DNA of 34,054 nucleotides from Apostichopus californicus (GCA_020650975.1 JAIPMN010001450.1:1-34054), one strand, 5' to 3'. Positions 12,201-23,197 are shown, numbered from the stretch's first letter. Notes: a model not told the origin generated them from the sequence alone. Numbers and translations are program-made.

Positions 12201-15200
12201 TTCCACTTTTGACGAATTCTCAGAGCAGCGCCTTGTGTGTGTACTGTATATATAGCTTCACGAATTGATGTTTATAATACAGTCACTGGTAAATGGAACA
12301 ATTCCTCTAGTATTGAAAACACATAAATAATGAATAGCCATGTAGCAGTGTTTGAACACATAACCTTAGTAATTTCAGTATTTTATTGGTATGAAACTGA
12401 ACTTAAAACTAAGCACCGCTGTGCAAAAATCTTGGAACCAAAGGTTTTCCCTGTTGTATTAATTCTGGATGGTAATGCTTACCTGGGCACACTACTGACT
12501 CCTGCCAAGGTGTAGCTGTTGACCGATTGACCCATGGTCACTTGCATAGGTGGCCTCTGTTGACTCATCTGCATACCAGGCTGCTGTTGCTGATGTTGTT
12601 GTGGCGGCCGCATGCTGTACATAACCCCTCCCGTCTGCATGACTGGCTGATTGGGGTGGGGCTGACTGGGGTGGGGCTGATTAGGTTGGTACGGGTACCC
12701 TCTCTGTCACAACGGAAATAATAATCAATAATCATATGAATCGGGCAGTTACTTTTTATGGCGCTTAAGCGACCACAGATGTGGGAGAAGCCCGCAAGGG
12801 TTTATGGGTTAATACAACTTACACGTTGGGTGGCTTCCAATTCAACATTTTTAACTCAAATTTGGAATCTTTTCAATTTAGAAAGTCAGATGTGAAAACA
12901 GTAGATTGCTCTCGGATGAAAAACACACCTTACTATGACTGTTCAAGACAGGTTATTAATGCATTGGCAGATGAAGGTGAATGGGAAGGGGGAGGGAAGG
13001 GACATTTTACAATCGGATGACATGACACTGTGAACCTAAAAGTCAAAAGGTTTAGAATAAAGCCACACCAAGGGTGACATATAACTGATATTGCATGACA
13101 AAATACTCCTCAGTTGGGCAAATTGAGCAGTTTCTGTAAACAGAGAACCTTTTCCAATGTTGAAACTGCTATACACGACATGTCATCACTATATGATTCC
13201 ATGTCCAGTCACTCACCATCCCAGTGGCTTGTGTGAATCCGGCATATGCTGTCCCGACTGGCTGGGCAGCCTGCGAAAATGGAATGTTAGATTGGGCCGC
13301 GTTGATGGCTTGGACATTTGCCACGGAGGTTGCTGTTGGAGATGGGCCCAGAAGGTTATCAAGGTCTGAAGGGTTGGTCCTTTGTAGGACAGAGCTGTTT
13401 CCAGCAGAAGAGGTTGACGAATTCAAATCTGTGAATATTAATGAAGTGAGAGATTTGGTGTAAAAGTTGAGATGTCAGTCCTTTTCTAATGCTGATATAA
13501 ATATTGGACATAATTACGTTGTTTAGCAGGAGGCATAAAAAATAATGATTTGGCTGAATGGTGATTTCGAACTTATGTTAAATATCTTGATTCATCAAAA
13601 ATTTAAATATCTATGAATATGTATAAACTTATAGGAAATATTGGAGACAAATACATTGCTTTACCATATAAATATTATTTTTTGAGTAGTCAATGAATAT
13701 GTAAAATATTGAACAAAATCAAGTTCAACAGCAAAATGCTTTACAAACTGGCCAAGTTGCTATACAAGTGAAAACATAGCAGTTTCCTACACAGGAACTA
13801 TAGTCTTCAATGAGAGAGAAAAAAATCAGAGCTATTGAAACTGCTACACAAAATGTGAACACTTTATTATTCCCTGCCCAGGCTATTAAACAAATGAGTT
13901 CCAGGGTTACTTTGAAGCACAAACTCTAAAGATTACCTCAAGTCATACTACTTAAAGTAGGCCCAACAACAGTAATTCTTTCAAAATCTATACAGACCCA
14001 TTTGATTAATTTGCGGTGAAGAGGACATTCAAAGAGAGCCGTGCACCCCAAACATGACATGCTCTTAACCATCTCTGTTCATCACAGCTTGATTTGTGCC
14101 GTTAACTTTATCTCATGCTACTAAAAAATCTTGCTTGCCTTTTTAAAGGATTTTATCTCACTTTTCCTGACTAAAGTTGAAGATTCATGGAGTTTGAAGA
14201 CCTAGAAAAGATGGTTTTCCTTTTGCCTACTTTTTCCCATTCTCCAGACCATGATATCATTGAGAGGTGGATGAATGCACACTGATACTGATCAATTTTT
14301 CAAGACTTTTTATCATTTTTATGAAGCTTTCTCAGACAATATATCATTTTCTCTCCTTCTATTTCAAAGGTTTTATTTTTTAATGAGTAATAGTATATGT
14401 TACGGACAATGAATTTAGTGCAGCATGTACAAATTTACCAGTGAGTCAATAAACTACCAACACACTGAACATTTTATTTTCATTACTTCCTCGTTAGTAA
14501 TTGCATGAGTTAATTAAGACAATGGTAATGGATATATAAGCATACAAATTATTTGATTACTTACCAAGGAGGGATAAGTCACTTGTAGCAGATGCAGTTG
14601 CTTCTTCTTCTTGAGAAGCCTGAGCAGATGCCAACATTGGCTGATCCGTACCATTGGTAGCAGCGGTGGGTCTCGACTTCACTGGTGACGAACCACCAAA
14701 ATCTATGAGGGTTGACTTCTGAGGTGCTGTTTCAAACCATAGAAAAATATTATACTTAGCAAACTTCAAAGCTAAAATCTCTGAATATGAAAACTACTAT
14801 TTTAATTTCTAATCCACTGATCAATTTACACTAGAAATTCACCCAACAGAACAAAATGTACATTTTGCATGGAAGTACAATGGCATTATACCTACTTTGG
14901 AAGCATGTATTTCAATGTGGACATTTTGTCTAAGAATTAAGAGTGACGGTGGTGATGAAGAGGGGTAGGGGGGCAGTGGAGTGCATATGTAATTGATGCC
15001 TCGTTTCTTTCTTCTTAAGTGCTTTGTCTTTAGCAATTCCATGGTATTCAGTTCTTTTCTGTAACTATGCTTATCCTATTATACTAACGAAGTAGAAAAA
15101 GATTAAGTTTTTGTTTTTTGATTTCTCTTTTTAATTCTGCAGGAGACCTGAGACATTTGAGTCATTTGAGCAAACGCTAAATGTTCGGAAAAATGGAGTA

Positions 15201-18200
15201 TGAGGTCTGAAAACATCTTGCAGCTTTCAAAACTGTGCAAGGAATAGTGATACAATTGTAATGCTTGTGTGACTGCCAAAACATTCTGAATTCAAGGCTT
15301 CCTTAAAAAATATCATCTATTTCAAGAATAATTCTTTCCTCTGTAGATAAAGTTTGTAGAATATATGCACATCATATAAGAAAACAACCAAGTCAGGTTT
15401 AACTCATTTGATAAGATGATGCCACTATACTGTTGCCAGATACATTAACAAAACTTCGAAAAAACTTTGACAAAACCAATATAGCTTCACGAAGGAATAA
15501 TATATGAGCATCTTTTGCTTGACTTTGACCATTTGGAATAAGTTTTTCACTCTTTTCCAAGGCTTTTCATTGAAGTCGGTCTTCATATTGTAACAACTTT
15601 CCCGAACAATACATTCCCACCGCTGACACCATTTGACTTACCAGTTGGTGTCGGTGTGGCTTCCTCTGCGGTAGCTACAGCCTCATCTTCGTCCTTACCA
15701 GGCTCACCAAATTTAGCCTTGTAGTCTTCCATCACTTTCACTAAAGCATCATTTGTCTGGAGAATATCAGCTGCAAACAAGTGATAGGGAAAGTTTTATC
15801 ATTTCTTTTATTTTTTGCCTATCCTAATCTGGGAGTGGGGGGGGGGGGTCCAAACACAAAGTCCAAGATTATATTCCTTTCTTGCTTTGGGAAAAGTTTA
15901 AATTAACGAGCATCGTCAGTTACTGCAGTCTGAGAATTTTTAGATTAGAATTTTAGAGTAACCTTTAATGTTACGTCTGTTACTTAAAATAATTTTTTTT
16001 CTTACCTCAATGACCTGCGTTTCATTATAAATGATCATTGTATAGTTTTTATTAAACTACTTCAGATAACTTTTGTAAATAACACAAAAGTATGAAGTGC
16101 TATCGCTAAATTTCAAATGGCAAGGTATGTTATAATAAGTCAAGTGCAAAAATTATCTGTCTAATCATAAATTGACTACAACAACTTGAATTTGCTTTAG
16201 TTTAAACTTGAAATGATCATGATAAAATAACTCAACTATTTGATGATATGGTATTTTATCTTGGTAAAGGCCACAAACAAGGATAGTTTGATGTGTTGTC
16301 CGAGTACGACATCACAGATTCAGATTGCACAATATAGGGAATAATGCAGTCATCAAATTTTGTTAAGCAGTTTTGAGGATCTGAATTTTGTCCCTCATAA
16401 AATACTATAGTTCCTGTGTAAAAATACCTACATATCTCTGAACTTTGTAAAGCAATTTGACCATTTTGCAATGCGATACTGGACAAATTATTCGCTGCGA
16501 TGAACGCTAAATTAATTTCATATCTCACCACCAGGGTAAGCTATGAATATTGACAGGAGTTTCATTTGAAATTTAAAATGTCACAGTGGAAACTGCTCAA
16601 GAGATTTAAGTAACAGACTGAGGTACAAAATTTGACAATGAGGTGACCATAATTCCTGCCTTTCCAGGATATATTTGTGGGTAGACCAGACGACAAAAAA
16701 AATATGTCGAAAATTATAACAGATTAATTCCAGATTAAATCTGGTATAAATCCCTGATGTCTTCTTTGTGACTTACCGATGCCATCGTCCTTTTCATCTG
16801 CATCACTTGCTAATCTGAAGAGATTCGGTCGCAATCTCTCACAAGTTTGGTACAACTCCTGCAGGTTAACAATACATGCAAAATGATTATGACTTGTAGC
16901 AACTAAAAGTGGGTGTCCTATATTTCATTGGAAGAACATACTGAAGTGTTATCTTACTGATGGCCAGAATTAAAGGTCTGTAATATAGTGTCCTTTTCAA
17001 AAAAAAAATAATGATCAAGCATCATTTACACCATTTTGATACCATTTTTTTCATGAAACAGACCTCAGACTTTTTAGGTATAATTTGCCAAATGGAAGTA
17101 TTAAATCTGCTCACTCAATATCTTTTAGCCCAAAATTGCTTTTAAGGATTCCATCCCTGACCCGCCTTCCCCCCCTCCCCCACAAAGTAGCCTACCCTCA
17201 TTAGGTCTCTTTCTCCCTCGCTGGTGACGGCTGGATCGAAGTGCACGAGCATGTCGTTGAGTAATTTCACGCTGTTGTTGCAGCTCTCCAAATCGTTCAT
17301 TCTCTTCGTCTTCTTCTCCGTCTTCTTTTCGTCTTCCTTCACCATGTTCTTGATGAGGCGGTTGGCGGCCTGGAGGTCCTCCGCATGTTTGCTCTTTAAG
17401 AGCCTCGATAATAACTACCGAAAAAGCCAAGAAAAAAAGAAAAGTTAGGTGATGATTCTAATCTGCTCGTCACGACTCAATTACTGTATGAGAAGATATC
17501 GATAATGAAGGATTTATAACCTGCTCGTGTATACACTGACCTTTGCTTTATCGTCATCTTCGAAATCTGCCATCCGTGGAGATGAAGGTTCCAATGTAAA
17601 GGTCTCGTTCACGTACTCTGGATCTTCTTTGACCAACCCTAACAGCGAGAGAGAGAGAGAGAAGATTGAAGTGAAATCACAGACAGCTCTGTAATAACCT
17701 GTCATTAGGTGTTGGTTGGGGGTAGAGATGGGAGGTTTTCAGTGGGTGGGTGGGTTATAGCTTGGAGTTATGGGTAGGGAAAGGTGGGGGTCAGGGCAGG
17801 GGTCAGGAGGTTATGAGTGGGGTCTGGGACAGGGTCAAGCTTGTTCTTTCTTCTTTCTCTTCTTTTTTGATTGTTTCTTGTGTAGAGACATATACAGTAT
17901 GTGTATTTTCAAAGTTAAGTAGGGAGTGCTCTACTCGTTAAAGCCATAAAGGGTTTTTTAGAGCAAATCTGGCCAAAACGATGCTAATTATCTTCACGTT
18001 TGTTTCTACAGTAACACCAAGATTAAGCTTTTATGCAGACCTATACTATATATGTCAATAAAGGACTCACCTTGTTTTTTCAGCATTTCATAAGCCTCCT
18101 TTACCTTCGGTTCGTGTGGTAGGCCTACTTGCCAGCTGTACATGATTTCAATGGTTTTCTTCTTCACTTTCTCTGTTGTTCTTGCACCCAAATACTGAAG

Positions 18201-20305
18201 GACGGAATGGAATAAATTATTCTTAAGAACACTACATGAAGTTTTTTTTTCTAACAGAACAATTGAAAATTTTTCTTACAGAACAATTGAAAAATTTGCC
18301 GTGAACGATCCTTTCCAGAGACAAAATGAATCATCCTGTAATGTCAGACTCATCTCTCACTTATGTTTGATGTTTCTAGAGCTATTTGAATTCTGGAGGT
18401 TTTATTCAAAAGCTATTTTTCTCTCCCACCTGTTAGTCAGAATCTGCCAACATTTCAGTGTGCTACATTTCTGAGGATTATTTACGAAAGATGAGAATGA
18501 AAATACCCAGACCAATTCTTTTTAAACCTAGATCCTATAAAAATTCATGACATCAGAAATTATAAATATCTATATATCATGCAGGCTTTACATAATTTCA
18601 ACTTTAACTTCCTAATTTACGATTTTGTCATTTCATTTGTCTACAATTTTTCGATGAGCATAAACCCCGAGTTCTAGAAATTTGTTGTCGACCAAAGGCG
18701 AAATGTTAGGTTGAAGATTACTAAAGAAATACATAGAATTTTTACAGAGTTTCAAATGCCTTCCTCTCTTCTTACCTTTGGAGAAATTAATTTTATCAAC
18801 TCGTTAAGAAATCGAAACTTTCCAACTTCCCTGTGGAATGCCTCGCCACAATTCTTGACGCATGCTTCTGCCACGATCAAAGCCTGTAAGGCCTCTCGCT
18901 CTTGGGGGGACTGGATCTTGTGACCTATTAGCCGACATGCTACTTGAGGTCTGGAAAAATGGACATAATTGTCAAATTTCAATTCACAAGTTTTTCCAGA
19001 CAAGAGTGATGACTCTCGAAGTGGTTACTTGCCAAACATGAAACAAGAACAGCATTGAACTCAAAGAACAATTTTACCTCACATTGCATATAAAATATGG
19101 CATATGTAATTTGGTTCTGTTAATTTACTTGGCAAAGGAAAGAGTACATAAATCGACTGGCCGCATTACAAAAGCCTGCTAGGCTCCAGTTTCTATTTCA
19201 ATGTCTCTTTGTTCTGCTTCATATAAACTTGATACTTAATATTTTTTTTCTTAAGAAAATTAATTAAAAAGAAAAATATGTCTTCATAACCTACCCTTCG
19301 AGTTCAAAGTTCACTCTGTCACAAAAAGTCAAAATAAATTCCCAATCTTCTTCTCTATTTAGAGGATTTGTCGCTTTATCTGAAAGATAAAGATGTCAAA
19401 TTTGACTATGCTAGGTAAGGTAGTGATCAAGCTCTGTCAAATCAAGGAAACAAATTGCTCATATCTTTTTCTCATTTATAAAGCTATAAAATATGTATTA
19501 CACTACATCAAAGCTGCTTTTATAATTTCAATTTCTATCAAGAGTAAAACATTTCCATGAAAATTACTAAAACCATTCATTTTTACTAGAATGACAGAAA
19601 GTACTGTTGTTAAAACAAGATAATTTCTATTCATCCCAGAAGCAAAGGACACAAAATACTGGTGTTTCCTGCCAACAGTCTGAGTCATCTAATAGAAATA
19701 TATCAACTCCAGTATGGTGTAACCATAGTCAGGATGTTGGTAACGTAGCTTAGATCACAGTTTTGCCCCTCAGTACCTAACGTACAGTGTATATTCGACA
19801 ATACTGTATCTGTACTGTAAGTTGGTGAAATTTATGCGTACTGTTAACTGTAACTGTGTAAGCCTAGGCCTATGTCCCCAAACAGAGATATTGACCACCT
19901 AACAAAACAGGATGATGTTATACGATAACGGCCTGATAAAATTGCTTCAGCATAATTTCTGAATATTATTTCGGTTTGGCGGAGAGTACCTATTGATAGG
20001 CCTATGTAAATTAGCTTAGTGCAATCGAGAGTGATGCAGTGATATCGCATTTGCACACAACAGGCGGAACCTCCTCCCTTGCAATAACAATTAACATTAA
20101 CACTGACTGAGTTAGGTCATGAGACGGCTCCTTTACACTTTGCTTTTTACAAATAGCAGGTAGTCGAAAGACTAAGCAACAAGACGAGCACCTTATAAAG
20201 CACATGGCGAAATCCGTCACATGCAATAACAAAAACTTATTAACCAATCAAATAATACGAACTTAGAAGAGTTTCAAGAGTATCATTCAGCTCAGTGGAT
20301 GCCAT
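9232..20305 (-). CDS. Gga: GGA: Golgi-localised, gamma-ear-containing, ARF-binding clathrin adaptor
   Basis: Fifteen exons join in frame to 732 codons. In transcription order they are 20305-20263, 19379-19295, 18950-18776, 18194-18071, 17638-17541, 17414-17196, 16858-16777, 15770-15642, 14726-14565, 13428-13217, 12703-12483, 11800-11517, 10632-10469, 10257-10147 and 9321-9232 (TGA). GGAs sort cargo with acidic dileucine tails, such as mannose 6-phosphate receptors, from the trans-Golgi into clathrin vesicles. The VHS domain (about 1-145) has NKATNPLN, GPQVACRLIGHKIQSP, KFRFLNELIKLISPKYLG and MLKKQG. The GAT domain (about 176-310) has EDLQAANRLIK, with the ARF-binding Ala-Asn at 192-193, then ELYQTCERLRPNLFRLASD and ADILQTNDALVKVMEDY. 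The Pro/Gln/Ser-rich hinge (about 311-600) carries DLSLL at 368-372. The GAE ear (about 600-732) has LTFQAAVPK and LPAFNPILPAAAITQVMLL. Length matches human GGA3 (about 720 aa). The start is the first ATG of the VHS exon. Confidence 0.96.
9322..10146. other. Last intron of GGA
   Basis: The intron separates the LLANPQK and EKVRLKFKLQYKL exons. It contains the degenerate 20 bp repeat block described separately and no other gene. Confidence 0.85.
9715..10080. repeat. Degenerate tandem repeat, about 20-25 bp unit, in the last GGA intron
   Basis: The motif ATCCCTTCAATGACTTGAGT and relatives such as TTAATGACGTGAGTATGCC recur roughly fifteen times with substitutions and length changes. Divergence is high, so the array is probably old and no longer expanding. 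Confidence 0.75.
10593..10973. repeat. Decayed local triplication spanning a GGA exon-intron border
   Basis: Copy 1 (10593-10702) includes the 5' part of the thirteenth exon and its acceptor. Copy 2 (10734-10842) and a shorter copy 3 (about 10901-10973) lie just upstream in the intron. Shared landmarks are GGCTGTTATAGGCTGT, TTTCACCT at the splice acceptor, and ACATCTGT followed by a purine-rich end. Copy 2 keeps an AG at the equivalent acceptor, but its frame reaches a TAA after two codons, so it cannot replace the exon. Confidence 0.7.
17709..17836 (+). repeat. G-rich tract in GGA intron, possible G-quadruplex region
   Basis: Many runs of three to five G occur close together on the plus strand, including GGGTGGGTGGG at 17744-17755. 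GGA is transcribed from the other strand, so the pre-mRNA is C-rich here and any quadruplex would form in the coding-strand DNA complement. The tract is otherwise simple GGGT/GGTC low-complexity sequence. Confidence 0.5.
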
Positions 20306-20417
20306 GTTGACATGAATCTGTTTTCGTAAAGTTCGGTCAAAGTTGAATATGCTGAGCCGTTGGAGACCAGTCGTTCTTTGTAATGTCGGGAGCTAGCAGC
20401 GAGGGCCAGCCCAGACG

Positions 20418-20466
20418 GAACTAGACCACTGATCTGTACACTAACACAGATCAGTGAACTAGACCA
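20418..20466. repeat. Perfect 11 bp inverted repeat flanked by 11 bp direct repeats, upstream of GGA
   Basis: CACTGATCTGT (20427-20437) pairs exactly with ACAGATCAGTG (20446-20456) around an 8-base loop. The palindrome is embedded between two exact copies of GAACTAGACCA (20418-20428 and 20456-20466), which overlap its ends by one or two bases. It lies about 115-160 bp upstream of the GGA start codon, probably in promoter or 5' UTR DNA. Function is unknown. Confidence 0.7.
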
Positions 20467-20692
20467 ATTGAACTTGCAGGCAAGTAATCGTAGCCCAGTA
20501 ATTACATTAAGTGAGGATCCGTTTTAACTTGCCCCTTAGTGACGTCGTTGTGGGGGGAATGTCCAACTTTTTCAGGAAGTTTTGTCAGTCACACAGGGTA
20601 ATAATGATCCATTTTGTTAACGTACTTTCAAATTCATCCGATTTGAAATTTTCGATAGTAGGTGGCAGCAGATATCCGGTTCCCTTGGCCAC
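20467..20692. other. Spacer between GGA promoter region and the unrecognised ORF
   Basis: A 61-codon frame (20511-20696) ends in a TGA that overlaps the first ATG of the following ORF by one reading frame. It contains no recognisable motif. It could be a frameshifted upstream part of the same coding relic, but this cannot be shown from the sequence alone. Confidence 0.3.
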
Positions 20693-21268
20693 ATGATGTT
20701 AGAGGGATTGAAAATTGTGACATATTTTGAACACAGTCAATATCCGGCAGTCTCCATGATAGGCAAAGATAAATGTTCTTCTGTGCCTTATAATACCGAG
20801 TCACTATTCTGGAAACCTAATTGCACCATTTGCATTATGGATCGTGTGAAAATAAAGTTGGTTAGAGGAGCTAACTTAACCAAATCATCTTTCCCTATTT
20901 CTCATTACAGTAGTGGACACTATGGAACTCATCTTGGTTACATATTTCATAGTTTGATAATTAATAGTTCAGATTTAATTGTTGATTACTCATGCGATAA
21001 TTCTTCTTTTTTTTCCGGCGTGAGAGTTGATTATCAAGATAGACCTATATCATTTTGTTGTTTGGGGGATTGTTGGGCGGTAAGGAGAGGGGATATTAGG
21101 AAGTTAGTGGTAGAACCGGTCCCTCTCAACCCCAGTCCCTTGCATCAAGGCTGTGACTGTGTGATCATCGTCAGGCGGGTATCACGATTCTCCTATAAGG
21201 GGAACATAATGCTACACATACTTTTTAAGAAAAGCCACCCAGGAAAGTACCTGGACATGAAAATCTAA
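20693..21268 (+). CDS. Unrecognised 191-codon ORF, cysteine-rich, status uncertain
   Basis: This is the longest uninterrupted frame in the window and starts with two adjacent ATGs. I do not recognise the product. It has several paired cysteines (CTIC, FCCLGDC, GCDC), four N-glycosylation-type sites and no clear signal peptide or membrane helix. In AT-rich DNA a 573-base frame is unusual but not decisive. Against a normal gene: it has no obvious intron borders or promoter, and its last third (from 21153) belongs to a segment duplicated at 21795-21865. The surrounding DNA is full of transposon remnants. It may be a lineage-specific gene, part of an unrecognised mobile element, or chance. An overlapping frame ends at its start codon, so an upstream extension by frameshift is possible. 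Confidence 0.3.
   Translation: MMLEGLKIVTYFEHSQYPAVSMIGKDKCSSVPYNTESLFWKPNCTICIMDRVKIKLVRGANLTKSSFPISHYSSGHYGTHLGYIFHSLIINSSDLIVDYSCDNSSFFSGVRVDYQDRPISFCCLGDCWAVRRGDIRKLVVEPVPLNPSPLHQGCDCVIIVRRVSRFSYKGNIMLHILFKKSHPGKYLDMKI
21153..21218 (+). repeat. Duplicated 66 bp segment, copy 1
   Basis: Matches 21795-21865 from GTGACTGTGTGATCATCG to AATGCTACACAT, with a few substitutions and a small TA insertion in the second copy. Copy 1 lies inside the 191-codon ORF. The similarity stops exactly at CTACACAT in both copies. Confidence 0.85.
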
Positions 21269-21597
21269 ACAAATAACCGACTGATGCGCTCGCAAGCCCA
21301 GTCCCCTTGCAAATAGGCCTAGGAAAAGGGGGGGGGGGGCTGCAGCCTCAACCAAATATTTTTGTGAAAATTCAGGCAATATGCTGAGAATTTTTCGGAC
21401 ACCTACTGAAAGAAAACTAAATTGCAATGTGTTTTTCAATGGTTAAACTTATATTATTATCACTTATTGTAACGACTTCCTCAAAAGTTATAACCAATAT
21501 GGAAGGCCGGGTATAGTATAACACGGCAAATGATTGTATGTAATTGGCATGCCATGTAATAACCGATGCATGCCTATATGTTATGCATTTTAACACG
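21269..21597. other. Repeat-rich spacer without a supported gene
   Basis: Contains a poly-G run (21328-21339) followed by CTGCAGCCTCAACCAAATATTTTTGTGAAAATTC-type sequence that resembles, in inverse orientation, the block at 21598-21758. This suggests remnants of one repeat family. No coding frame of note is present. Confidence 0.45.
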
Positions 21598-21758
21598 TCG
21601 AACGCGCGCGGAGCTCGCGAAAATTTGGTTATATTTTCGGGCAAGTCGTTACAGCCACCCCCCCCCCCCCCNNNNNNNNNNCGAACGCGCGCGGAGCTCG
21701 TGAAAATTTGGTTATATATTTCGGGTAAGTCGTTACAGCCAACCCCCCCCCCCCCCCC
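21598..21758. repeat. Tandemly duplicated block of about 70 bp ending in poly-C, containing an assembly gap
   Basis: Two copies of a block beginning CGAACGCGCGCGGAGCTCG and running through AAAATTTGGTTATAT and AAGTCGTTACAGCCA end in poly-C runs of more than ten bases. They are separated by ten Ns (21672-21681). The gap is of nominal size, so the true copy number and spacing are unknown. A related G-rich segment of opposite orientation appears at 21328-21400. Confidence 0.85.
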
Positions 21759-21794
21759 AATCAAATTGGGCTACTACGCCTATACCCTTGTATC

Positions 21795-21865
21795 GTGACT
21801 GTGTGATCATCGTCAGGTGTATATATATCACGATTCCTCTGGAAGGGGGACATAATGCTACACAT
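21795..21865 (+). repeat. Duplicated segment, copy 2, ending in the hAT target duplication
   Basis: Second copy of the segment at 21153-21218. It ends in CTACACAT (21858-21865), which is also the left target-site duplication of the element inserted at 21866. Confidence 0.85.
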
Positions 21866-22525
21866 CAGTGGCGGCGGAAGCCAATAATTTTAGGGGGGGA
21901 CGGATATATCGAAGTCACTATCTAAGCGTAGCGCCACCATCGGTTGGCGCGGAGCGTACTAAAAAAATTTGGGTAAAATAGACCCCTCAGATCGCAGGAA
22001 ATCGCTATTTCCGACCCCTAATAGTGTATTCGTGCACTAAATATTTTGATGTCTTAGGGTCTAAAAATTTACAGATTTAATAAAATATTAGCTTGCGTAC
22101 AAATATATTTATGATCGTTTTTCAGCCATGCAGTGTAGATTACACTTAGCGGCGAACACTTCGCAAAATAGTGTTGATTCTCTGCTGAACAGCTAACATA
22201 CATAGCAGTGCTTATTGACTGAGTCATTTGGCTGTCACTTAAATTGGCATTTGCGTTTAGTCCAGTCGCAGTCTCACTATTCATCTAGAAGTCAGGAAAC
22301 TAGCAATACAGCCACTACTTGTATTTTCCAAATATACTGACTCGTGTTTCCTTCTTTTTGACCCAGTTTGTGATCTATTTTCCGATATTTCCTCACATCG
22401 CGTTGATGGTTCGACGTGTTTGGTTTTAATTTTGATTTGGTTTGATTTTTTAGGGGGGACGTCCCCCCCACTCAAAAATTAGGGGGGACGTGTCCCCCCC
22501 GACCCCCCCGCTTCCGCCGCCTATG
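21866..22525. mobile_element. Complete 660 bp hAT-like non-autonomous element with 8 bp target duplication
   Basis: The left end is CAGTGGCGGCGGAAGC and the right end is GCTTCCGCCGCCTATG, forming a 16 bp terminal inverted repeat with two mismatches. The element is flanked by identical CTACACAT octamers (21858-21865 and 22526-22533). An 8 bp duplication and ends starting CA are hallmarks of the hAT superfamily. The right end also carries repeated GGGGGGACGT/CCCCCC blocks (about 22452-22500) that fold back on themselves. At 660 bp it is too short to encode a full transposase of the usual 600-700 residues. Confidence 0.85.
22069..22475 (-). pseudogene. Possible remnant of transposase N-terminal coding sequence inside the hAT element
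   Basis: Two adjoining minus-strand frames (22475-22281, then 22284-22069) overlap by four bases. The first has a polar, Lys/Arg- and Ser-rich composition (PPKKSNQIKIKTKH) resembling the basic leader of many hAT transposases, and lacks an ATG at its upstream end. The second starts with ATG. They could be one frame broken by a shift, or chance open frames. No zinc-finger or catalytic motif is visible, so the element would depend on a transposase supplied elsewhere. Confidence 0.3.
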
Positions 22526-22533
22526 CTACACAT

Positions 22534-23197
22534 GATATTAGCCCAAAGGCCGAAAGCGAGGGCGTTAATGAAGAACTTACCATGCATAGACTACCCGATG
22601 TGTGACCTGATTTTTCCACTTAGCCTTCGGCTTTGAATACAAAGGTTCTGTATGCTGCCGAGTTGGACGAATCTAACATTAACAAGAATTACCGACCTAA
22701 CGATGCGCGTTATTTTTTCATTGCCGACTTTTCAATCCGCGGTCCCCTACACTATTTGCAAGGTCAGCAAGAGTGACTCTTTCGGGGAAACCAAAAAGCA
22801 TTATACCATTGGTCGCCTTAAAGTGGAAACTTTTCCATGTTATTAATATTCATGAAAGACATTTCGCAACATCTGCCTGATGGCCTGTGGGTAATTTTCC
22901 ACTTTATATGAGCTATTAAGTAATAAAGAACGGATACTGCGACTAATATCTTACCTTAAAATGACATCAATTACTCGAATTAAATGTTTGGATATAATAT
23001 CTAGAATTACAGAATTGAAACACAACACCACGTTAGATAATGTAAAAACAGTATCTATTTGACCGCTTTTCATGTTTACAATGTAAACCACAATGGAAGC
23101 CTTACCACGATTGTGTCACACTCGCGAAAATAATTCGCATGCATGTACAGAACAGCTAGCTACTCCGCTCAACAAATATTGTCGTGTCACCAAATTT
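22534..23197. other. Spacer upstream of the probable SHMT promoter
   Basis: No gene or clear repeat is visible. The 64-codon frame at 22652-22846 has no recognisable motif. Confidence 0.5.

Noticed and set aside
17125..17430. 101-codon Arg/Gly-rich minus-strand frame
   Set aside because: It is out of frame with the GAT-domain exon 17196-17414, whose correct frame reads LLSRLLKSKHAEDLQAAN.
21417..21798. Frames on both strands running through the Ns
   Set aside because: They cross the assembly gap and poly-C runs and encode Gly/Pro homopolymers only.
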